A stretch of 5,029 nt of DNA from contig DEHW01000043.1 in the NCBI GenBank assembly GCA_002352135.1, positions 397 to 5,425 of the forward strand, written 5' to 3'. Positions 1 through 5,029 of this stretch are shown here, one piece after another. Source of the stretch: Lysobacterales bacterium UBA2790. Its GTDB lineage: Bacteria; Pseudomonadota; Gammaproteobacteria; Xanthomonadales; Xanthomonadaceae. The position numbers and the translations under genes are program-made. Within the stretch, counting starts at the first letter, position 1. The number at the start of each line of letters is the position of its first letter. The notes beneath the pieces are model-generated. The model was not told the origin of the DNA. It was given only the letters and a program-made list of their open reading frames with translations, and ran no database searches.

Positions 1-1185
1 CGCAGCAAGGGCTACTACGAACAGATGAAAGGCCGCGGCGTGCGCTCGCTGGATGGCGACAGCCTCAAGCGCGTCAGCAACAGCGCCGACGGTGCCAAAA
101 CCCGCTTCGTGCTGATCGACGCTGTGGGGGTGGAAAAGAGCCTCAAGACTGAAAGCCGCCCGCTGGAGAAAAAACCTGGCGTGGCACTCAAAGACCTGTT
201 GCAAGGCGTGGCAATGGGCAGCCGCGACGATGACACCGTGCTCTCGTTGGCCAATCGGCTGGTGCGCCTCGCCAAGCAGCTGGACGACAAAGCCCAGGCC
301 CGCATTGAAAAAGCCAGCGGCGGCGTGCCAGTGGCCGAACTGGGCAAAGCCCTGATCGCCGCACTCGACCCCGATGCCATCGTGCAGACCGCATTGGCCG
401 CCGCGCAGGCGAAAGGCATCACCCGCGACGAAGACAGTCTGCTGCCTGAGGAAATTCAAGCCGCTCGCGCCGAGCGCGTGGCCGCAGCCTGTACGCCGTT
501 CGACAAACCGGAACTGCGCGACGAAATCGAGAACGCGCGCCGCGAACGCGAGCAGATCATCGACCACATCAACCTCGATGAAATCATCTTCTCCGGTTTC
601 AGCGAACAGGCCGAAGCACAAGCCAAGGCCGTGATCCAGAAATTTTCCGACTACCTGAAACAGCACAAAAACGAGATTGCTGCCCTCGACTTTTTCTACC
701 AACAGCCCTACCAGCGTCGCGCGCTCACCTTCGACATGATCGAAGACCTGCACCAGCGCCTGAGCCGCCCGCCGCTGATGCTGACCACCGAGCGCCTGTG
801 GAGCGCCTATGCGCGGGTGCAGGCCAATCAGGTGAAGGGCACAGACCGCAAACGCCAGCTCACCGACCTCATCAGCCTGGTGCGCTTTGCCTTGGGGCTG
901 GACGGCGAAGACGCCGAACTCAAACCCTTTGCCGACGATGTCGACAAACGCTTCCAAGCCTGGATCTTCCGCCACAACGCCCAACGCACCACCGCCTTCA
1001 CGCCCGAACAGACCGACTGGCTGCGCCGGATGAAAGACCACATCGCCAGCAGCTGCAGCATCGCCCGCGACGATTTTGACTACGCCGAACTGGCCGACAA
1101 AGGCGGCCTGCAGCGCGTGTGGCAGGTGTTTGGCAACGAACTGGATGGACTGATGGATGAGATGAATCGGGAGTTGGTGGCGTGA
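1..1185 (+). CDS. hsdR: Type I restriction enzyme R subunit, C-terminal part (5' end outside window)
   Basis: The frame is open from base 1, so this is the last 394 residues of a larger protein; HsdR subunits are usually about 800-1,100 aa. HsdR is the ATP-driven DNA translocase and endonuclease of type I R-M complexes. The fragment opens with YYEQMKGRGVR; its QMKGRGVR (fragment residues 8-15) fits superfamily 2 helicase motif VI (QxxGRxxR). The nuclease domain and motifs I-V must lie upstream. The rest is a charged, helical region ending in a block like the EcoEI-type HsdR C-terminal domain (EcoEI_R_C): FTPEQTDWLRRMKDHI near residues 332-347, then GGLQRVWQVFG and a final NRELVA. That domain binds the methylase core. 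The stop TGA overlaps the GTG start of hsdS. No frameshift is seen. The ATG at base 25 is internal, not the start. Confidence 0.93.
   Translation, partial: RSKGYYEQMKGRGVRSLDGDSLKRVSNSADGAKTRFVLIDAVGVEKSLKTESRPLEKKPGVALKDLLQGVAMGSRDDDTVLSLANRLVRLAKQLDDKAQARIEKASGGVPVAELGKALIAALDPDAIVQTALAAAQAKGITRDEDSLLPEEIQAARAERVAAACTPFDKPELRDEIENARREREQIIDHINLDEIIFSGFSEQAEAQAKAVIQKFSDYLKQHKNEIAALDFFYQQPYQRRALTFDMIEDLHQRLSRPPLMLTTERLWSAYARVQANQVKGTDRKRQLTDLISLVRFALGLDGEDAELKPFADDVDKRFQAWIFRHNAQRTTAFTPEQTDWLRRMKDHIASSCSIARDDFDYAELADKGGLQRVWQVFGNELDGLMDEMNRELVA
1169..1173 (+). promoter_or_regulatory. Ribosome binding site of hsdS (decides the GTG start)
   Basis: GGGAG lies 8 bases before the GTG at 1182, inside the end of hsdR. 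It supports GTG over the next ATG, which is about 20 codons downstream and would remove the PKGWARTSLG segment that normally begins the first target recognition domain. Confidence 0.55.
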
Positions 1186-2852
1186 GTGTTGTTCCAAAGG
1201 GATGGGCCCGCACCTCACTTGGGGCAGTTGCGACGTTTGAAATGGGACAAGCGCCACCTGGAGCGGCATCGAACTTCGAAGGTATTGGAACGCCCTTCGT
1301 AAAGGCAGGCGAATTTGGCGATATTCGGCCGGTCATTCGCGAGTGGACGAAACAGCCGCTGAAATTCGGAAAGGCCGGAGACGTTTTCATATGTGTCGTT
1401 GGCGCGACTGCAGGCAAGCTCAATTTGGGTGTTGACTGCTCCATTGGACGAAGTGTTGCGGCGATTCGCCCAGCGTTTCCAACACTTCAAAAGTTCCTTT
1501 ACTACCAACTTCTGCCTCGTGTTTACGAGATGCGCGCGGCAAGCAGTGGCTCTGCGCAAGGCGTTATCAGTCAAAAAGACCTGTCTGATCTGACTGTTGA
1601 GATCGCGCCCGAAGCGCAACAAACCCGCATCGTCGAAAAACTCGAAGAACTGCTCTCCGACCTCGATGCCGGTGTGGCGGAACTGAAGGCCGCGCAGAAG
1701 AAGCTGGCGCAATACCGCCAGTCGCTGCTCAAGGCCGCCGTGGAAGGCGCACTCACCGCCGAGTGGCGCGCAGCGCGCTCTGTGGGCGCCGCGACCACCA
1801 CCGCGTCATTCCCGCGAAAGCGGGAATCCAGCACTTTGCCGGGTGCCATCGCCAGCGACATGGATTCCCGCCTGCGCGGGAATGACGGCAACGGCGAAAC
1901 CGGCGACCAGCTACTGCAGCGCATCCTCACCGAACGCCGCGCCCGCTGGGAAGCCAAACAACTCGCCAAGTTCAAGGAACAAGGCAAGACCCCGCCCAAG
2001 GACTGGCAGAAGAAGTACCCCGAGCCGGTGCGGCCCGACACCAGCGGGTTGCCGGAGCTGCCGCAGGGGTGGGTGTGGGCCAGTCTCGACATGCTGGGCG
2101 ATATCGCATCTGGCGTTGCGAAAGGCACCAAGACGGACGGCAAGACACCAACGAGAGAGGTGCCCTATCTGCGCGTTGCCAACGTCCAGCGCGGTTATCT
2201 CGACCTGTCCGAGGTAAAGACGATCCAGGCAACGAAACGCGATATTCAGGAACTGGCTCTTGTGAACGGCGATGTGCTGTTCAACGAAGGCGGTGACCGT
2301 GACAAGTTGGGGCGGGGTTGGGTTTGGCGCTCGGAGATCAGTGAGTGTATTCACCAGAACCACGTATTTCGCATGCGCCCGTTCTTGGTAGACATCCAGC
2401 CGGAGCTGATTTCGCACCAGGGCAACACGTTCGGCAAGCTCTGGTTCCAGAACGCGGGCAAGCAAACCACCAACCTCGCGTCCATCAACATGGGCATGCT
2501 GCGGGCTTTTCCAGTGCCTGTCGCCCCTGCAGACGAGCAGGTGGAAATTCTTGAACAGATCAGAACGCAACTTGAAAGTTTGGCCCAGCAAGAACGGGCT
2601 ACCGATCTGGCGATGAAGCAATCCATCGCCCAACGCCAGAACATCCTGCGCGCCGCCTTCGCCGGTCAGCTGGTGCCGCAAGACCCGGCCGACGAACCGG
2701 CCAGCGTGCTGCTGGAGCGCATCCGGGCCGAGCGGGCGACGCAGGCGGCCGGGAAAAACCACGGCGGCGCAAGACGAAGGAATCCGCATAACAAAGCTTT
2801 TGACCAAGCAAAGCTGGAGTTCATTCCTGCCAACATCGGGAGCACATCATGA
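1182..2852 (+). CDS. hsdS: Type I restriction-modification specificity subunit S (556 aa, modified linker and tail)
   Basis: HsdS reads the bipartite DNA target and docks HsdM and HsdR. The two-repeat layout is clear. TRD1 is about residues 4-142 (PKGW start). Conserved helical region 1 is 143-196 (PEAQQTRIVEKLEELLSDLD to LTAEWR). A charged linker at 244-284 (LLQRILTERRARWE) is typical of EcoEI/EcoAI-like HsdS. TRD2 is about 294-446 (LPQGWVWASL). Conserved region 2 is 447-515 (APADEQVEILEQI, then FAGQLVPQDP). The start is GTG, overlapping the hsdR stop by 4 bases. Two oddities stand out. Residues 208-235 are encoded by a genomic palindromic repeat inserted in frame. The last 31 residues look out of frame, because the -1 frame gives a normal basic tail stopping at 2791. 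The TRD1 line sampled (1381-1440) is 30/60 G+C, lower than hsdR, as is common for exchanged TRDs. Identity is secure; the DNA target cannot be read. Confidence 0.95.
   Translation: MSVVPKGWARTSLGAVATFEMGQAPPGAASNFEGIGTPFVKAGEFGDIRPVIREWTKQPLKFGKAGDVFICVVGATAGKLNLGVDCSIGRSVAAIRPAFPTLQKFLYYQLLPRVYEMRAASSGSAQGVISQKDLSDLTVEIAPEAQQTRIVEKLEELLSDLDAGVAELKAAQKKLAQYRQSLLKAAVEGALTAEWRAARSVGAATTTASFPRKRESSTLPGAIASDMDSRLRGNDGNGETGDQLLQRILTERRARWEAKQLAKFKEQGKTPPKDWQKKYPEPVRPDTSGLPELPQGWVWASLDMLGDIASGVAKGTKTDGKTPTREVPYLRVANVQRGYLDLSEVKTIQATKRDIQELALVNGDVLFNEGGDRDKLGRGWVWRSEISECIHQNHVFRMRPFLVDIQPELISHQGNTFGKLWFQNAGKQTTNLASINMGMLRAFPVPVAPADEQVEILEQIRTQLESLAQQERATDLAMKQSIAQRQNILRAAFAGQLVPQDPADEPASVLLERIRAERATQAAGKNHGGARRRNPHNKAFDQAKLEFIPANIGSTS
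1804..1887 (+). repeat. Inverted-repeat element (dRS3/MITE-like) inserted in frame in hsdS
   Basis: Two 27-base arms (1804-1830 and 1861-1887) are inverted copies matching at 25 of 27 positions, separated by 30 bases. Each arm is itself a hairpin with a perfect 8-bp stem ATTCCCGC/GCGGGAAT and a 4-base loop (GAAA on the left, CTGC on the right). The core matches the ATTCCC-N8-GGGAAT pattern of Neisseria dRS3 and similar dispersed repeats in other proteobacteria. The length is 84 bp, exactly 28 codons, so the reading frame survives and the arms read as FPRKRES and MDSRLRGND. No clear target-site duplication is visible. No transposase is encoded, so any movement would need help in trans. Confidence 0.85.
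2753..2791 (+). other. Probable frame-slip site and displaced native C-terminus of hsdS
   Basis: After GGG at 2751-2753 comes a run of five A (2754-2758). In the annotated frame the protein continues as GKNHGGARRRNPHNK and on to 2852, unlike normal HsdS ends. In the -1 frame from 2753 the codons give EKPRRRKTKESA followed by TAA at 2789-2791, a short Lys/Arg-rich ending of the kind HsdS proteins of this group usually have. One extra A (six instead of five) would give GKKPRRRKTKESA and a 536-aa protein. The possibilities are a 1-base deletion, a sequencing error in a homopolymer, or slippage at G AAA AAC producing two C-termini. Confidence 0.65.
2838..2842 (+). promoter_or_regulatory. Ribosome binding site of the ATPase gene
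   Basis: GGGAG lies 6 bases before the ATG at 2849. It is a moderate Shine-Dalgarno match. It would let the gene be translated even if hsdS normally stops at 2791, and coupling through ATGA would add to it in the present frame. Confidence 0.5.
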
Positions 2853-4024
2853 TCCAATCCATTCAAATCGACGGTTTCAAATCCATTGTTTCGCAAACCA
2901 TTGAACTAGGGCGTGTGAATTGCTTCATCGGCGCCAATGGCGTGGGCAAAAGCAATGTACTGGAGGCTATGGGCGTGTTGGGCGCCGCCGCCAATGGCAG
3001 AGTGGACGACGAATCATTGCTGCGCCGTGGTGTGCGCCCAGGCGTTCCACGACTATACAAAACCTCATTCGAATCCGCCAACGTTCCGGTGCATATCGGA
3101 ATACAGGCAAAGAGCGAAGGCGCAACCTATCGTGTGTCTTTACTGAACCCATTGGATAACCCGGATCCCGCCTGGTCGTTCAAGACCGAGCGACTGACTG
3201 CTGGCGCAGAGGAAATAATTTCCGACGGCGTACGAAGTAAACGCAACCTAACACCCACCGCCGGACTGGCTGCACTGAAACTGGTTGACGTGGCGATTGA
3301 CAGCCCCGCAGCCTCAATGATGAAGCGTTTGCAAGAGTTTGCGATCTACTCGCCTAACACACCGACATTGCGCGCCATGGTTAGTGACCCGCAGTCTCGC
3401 AACCCTCTTGGATTATCTGGTGGCAGGCTGGCTGAGGCCTTCGCTGAGTTTCGCAAATCCATCCTCGATCATGACGACGAACTGCTGGATGGCATCTTTG
3501 AACTGGTGGACTGGGTCGCCGATATCCAGACCACAACATCTGCCGGTGCCTTGCTTTCGCCATCCGTTGCCCGCACCAAAGAGGTGTTGAAATTCACTGA
3601 CCGCTTTATGCGGAAAAGCAGAAATACGTTGACGGCCTACGATGCCAGTGAAGGAGCGTTGTACGTGTTGTTCTGCGCCATCTTGTGCCTGTCGCCGCAT
3701 GCGCCGCAGATGTTGGCGATTGACAACCTCGATCAGGCACTGAATCCGAGACTCGTTGCACGTCTAACCGCCAAGTTAGCCGGTTGGCTAGCACGCGCAA
3801 ATTCATCCCGGCAATTGCTGTTTACGGCGCATAACCCAGCTGTGCTGGATGGTCTGGATTTGAGAGACCCACAAGTCAAGTTGTTTGCTGTTGAGCGCAA
3901 CAGTAAAGGGCACACTGTTATCCGACCCATTGAACTCAGTGATGAATTACTGAGAATGAACACCGATTACCCGTTATCGCGACTTTGGTTGATGGGTAAC
4001 CTGGGGGCCATGCCGAATGTCTGA
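2849..4024 (+). CDS. ABC/SMC-like AAA family ATPase embedded in the R-M operon (391 aa)
   Basis: This is a predicted soluble ATPase of the AAA_15/AAA_21 group, the kind found in OLD nucleases, RloA and the AriA subunit of PARIS. The N-terminus IQSIQIDGFKSI is typical of the RecF/SMC-like fold, followed by Walker A GANGVGKS at 28-35. The middle (about 50-250) would be the lid or insertion region; it holds SPNTPTLRAM and LSGGRL (189-194), which is too early to be the ABC signature. The signature is better placed at ASEGAL (266-271). Walker B is QMLAIDNLDQALNPRL, with D292 followed by N293 where a catalytic Glu is usual. The switch His is H328 in FTAHNP. No nuclease domain is fused, so any effector must be separate, and the next gene is the obvious partner. 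Its start overlaps the hsdS stop (ATGA) and its end overlaps the next gene by 8 bases. The line sampled (2881-2940) is 29/60 G+C, against 40/60 in hsdR. ATPase identity is firm; the defence role is inferred. Confidence 0.85.
   Translation: MIQSIQIDGFKSIVSQTIELGRVNCFIGANGVGKSNVLEAMGVLGAAANGRVDDESLLRRGVRPGVPRLYKTSFESANVPVHIGIQAKSEGATYRVSLLNPLDNPDPAWSFKTERLTAGAEEIISDGVRSKRNLTPTAGLAALKLVDVAIDSPAASMMKRLQEFAIYSPNTPTLRAMVSDPQSRNPLGLSGGRLAEAFAEFRKSILDHDDELLDGIFELVDWVADIQTTTSAGALLSPSVARTKEVLKFTDRFMRKSRNTLTAYDASEGALYVLFCAILCLSPHAPQMLAIDNLDQALNPRLVARLTAKLAGWLARANSSRQLLFTAHNPAVLDGLDLRDPQVKLFAVERNSKGHTVIRPIELSDELLRMNTDYPLSRLWLMGNLGAMPNV
4003..4007 (+). promoter_or_regulatory. Ribosome binding site of the TOPRIM-like gene
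   Basis: A GGGGG run lies 9 bases before the ATG at 4017, within the end of the ATPase gene. The neighbouring ATGs at 3992 and 4010 are out of frame with this gene, so 4017 is the only reasonable ATG start. Confidence 0.4.
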
Positions 4025-4718
4025 TCCCAGGATTGCCTTGATTTGCGAAGGCTGCACCGACCTCATCATCATTGAAGCCGCACTCAAAGCGGTATTGCAG
4101 AGACCGTTTGTGCTCACTCAACTGCAGCCGGAGCCTACTCGCCAGGAAATGGGCGGTGGCTGGGGCGGTGTCTTCAAGTGGTGTCAGGAGTTCCGCCGGC
4201 GCGGAGCAGACAGTATCGAAATGGACCCCACGCTGTCGCAGTTTGATTTGGTGATCATCCATCTGGATGCAGATGTCGCAGGCAAGCAGTATGCAGACTG
4301 TGGTCCAGCGGTTGCGCAAGCCGCTGCTGCACTGCAGGGCTTGCCATGCGAGCAAGCGTGCCCCCCGCCCTTGAATACGGTGGCCGCATTGGAGGTGGTG
4401 CTACTGAGTTGGCTGGGCATTGCTGCAGTTGGACCAATGAGCTTACTTTGCATCCCGTCCAAAGCCAGCGATGCTTGGTTGGCTGCGGCGAAGCTGCCCG
4501 CTGGCCATGCCCTTCTAAATGGTCTGGAATGCCATCCCAATCTTGAGGTGGCTTTGTCGCAATTGCCCATAGGCCAAAGGATCAGGAAAGCAGTTCGTGA
4601 ATATCGATCACACGCCGAAACTATCACTCAAAACTGGCAGACGGTAAGAGACCATTGCACGCAAGCCTGCGCGTTTGAACAGCGCATGCAACCAATTGCA
4701 CAGGCGTTTCCCGCATGA
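4017..4718 (+). CDS. Uncharacterised protein with TOPRIM-like motifs, partner of the ATPase (233 aa)
   Basis: I do not recognise a named family. The N-terminus RIALICEGCTDLIIIEAAL is a hydrophobic strand ending in E11-G12 with T14-D15, then a helix. After a Gly/Trp-rich segment (GGGWGGVFKWCQEF) comes a second strand, FDLVIIHLDADVA, with D84-x-D86. A Glu-Gly at the end of the first strand and DxD about 70 residues later is the TOPRIM pattern of metal-dependent nucleases and topoisomerases, as in OLD, Gabija and AriB proteins. E126, after PPPLNTVAALE, could be another acidic ligand. Residues about 180-233 look helical. The length suits a minimal TOPRIM domain plus a small helical tail. There is no signal peptide or membrane segment. 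It overlaps the ATPase gene by 8 bases and hsdM by 4, so it is co-translated with both. RloB-like or DUF4276/DUF4435-like assignment is possible but the motifs do not settle it. The nuclease role is inferred from motif and context. Confidence 0.72.
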   Translation: MSDPRIALICEGCTDLIIIEAALKAVLQRPFVLTQLQPEPTRQEMGGGWGGVFKWCQEFRRRGADSIEMDPTLSQFDLVIIHLDADVAGKQYADCGPAVAQAAAALQGLPCEQACPPPLNTVAALEVVLLSWLGIAAVGPMSLLCIPSKASDAWLAAAKLPAGHALLNGLECHPNLEVALSQLPIGQRIRKAVREYRSHAETITQNWQTVRDHCTQACAFEQRMQPIAQAFPA

Positions 4719-5029
4719 ACACCTCCACCCTGGTCCAGAAAGTCTGGAATTTCTGCCACACGCTGCGCGACGACGGCGTGGGGTACGGCGACTACCTGGA
4801 ACAGCTCACCTATCTGCTGTTCCTGAAGCTGGCACATGAGTACGCACAACCGCCCTACAACCGTGACACCTGGATTCCGCTGAACTACGGCTGGTCAAGT
4901 TTGCGCACCAAGACAGGGGAACCGTTGGAGGCGCATTACCTCGCGACGCTACATCGGCTGGGCCAGGAGCAGGGCATGCTGGGTGCGATCTTCTTCAAGG
5001 CCCAGAACAAGATCCAGGATCCGGCCAAG
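4715..5029 (+). CDS. hsdM: Type I restriction-modification methyltransferase M subunit, N-terminal part (3' end outside window)
   Basis: The first 105 codons of HsdM are present. HsdM is the N6-adenine DNA methyltransferase that, with HsdS, marks host DNA and forms the core of the restriction complex. The start MNTSTLVQKVWNFCHTLRDD, followed by VGYGDYLEQLTYLLFLKLAHE, is characteristic of the HsdM N-terminal helical domain (HsdM_N), which closes around DNA. The SAM-binding motif and the catalytic NPPF/Y lie beyond the window edge, so activity cannot be judged. The ATG overlaps the TGA of the preceding gene (ATGA) and no strong Shine-Dalgarno is seen, so translation probably depends on coupling. 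Placing hsdM last, after hsdS and two extra genes, is unusual; it is more often directly next to hsdS. Confidence 0.93.
   Translation, partial: MNTSTLVQKVWNFCHTLRDDGVGYGDYLEQLTYLLFLKLAHEYAQPPYNRDTWIPLNYGWSSLRTKTGEPLEAHYLATLHRLGQEQGMLGAIFFKAQNKIQDPAK

Noticed and set aside
998..1444. Antisense frame spanning the hsdR/hsdS junction
   Set aside because: It has no domain and overlaps two secure genes. It is treated as a shadow frame.
1804..1887. CRISPR-like repeat or rho-independent terminator
   Set aside because: There are only two arms, inverted rather than direct, with no spacer series. The hairpins are not followed by a T run and lie inside an intact coding frame.
1571..2143. Antisense frame containing SFPRRRES and DSRFRGND
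   Set aside because: These peptides come from the palindromic repeat read on the other strand. They are a known by-product of such repeats and do not indicate a gene.
1911..2807. Antisense open frame of 298 codons opposite hsdS
   Set aside because: It lies entirely opposite a well-supported hsdS and has no recognisable domain. Long antisense frames are expected in GC-rich coding DNA.
2800..2828. Possible promoter: TTGACC at 2800-2805 before the ATPase gene
   Set aside because: No credible -10 box is found 16-18 bases downstream (ATTCCT is a poor match), so a promoter is not supported.
3413..3430. LSGGRL in the ATPase as the ABC signature
   Set aside because: It lies about 100 residues before Walker B, too far. 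ASEGAL at residues 266-271 is at the expected distance of about 25 residues.
2849..4718. Calling the pair PARIS (AriA/AriB) or RloA/RloB outright
   Set aside because: The architecture is similar, but I could not see family-specific motifs and the second protein starts differently from typical RloB. It is left as related in design only.

Overview
The window is one stretch of a type I restriction-modification (R-M) operon, all on the + strand and packed with no real intergenic space. It probably comes from a GC-rich proteobacterium (beta or gamma). Reasons: the hsdR line sampled by hand (241-300) is 40/60 G+C; the proteins resemble EcoEI/EcoAI-type (type IB-like) Hsd subunits; and hsdS carries the paired ATTCCCGC...GCGGGAAT palindromes that litter many beta/gamma-proteobacterial genomes. 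The species cannot be fixed from the sequence.

Layout: 1-1185, the C-terminal part of hsdR, starting at helicase motif VI. 1182-2852, complete hsdS (GTG start), with an in-frame 84-bp inverted-repeat element at 1804-1887 and a probable frame slip in an A tract at 2754-2758 that replaces the usual basic tail. 2849-4024, an ABC/SMC-like AAA ATPase (AAA_15/AAA_21 style, related in architecture to OLD, RloA and AriA). 4017-4718, a 233-aa unrecognised protein with TOPRIM-like acidic motifs. 4715-5029, the N-terminus of hsdM. Adjacent genes overlap by 4, 4, 8 and 4 bases, which suggests one translationally coupled transcript. No RNA gene, CRISPR array, terminator or convincing promoter is visible.

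Working together: HsdR (translocase/nuclease), HsdS (specificity) and HsdM (methylase) would form the type I R-M complex. The ATPase plus TOPRIM-like pair sits between hsdS and hsdM as a passenger. It has lower G+C in the line sampled and the ATPase-plus-TOPRIM architecture of known anti-phage systems (OLD, Gabija, PARIS). The best reading is an R-M-embedded two-gene accessory defence module, possibly a back-up acting when restriction is blocked. That function is inferred, not shown.
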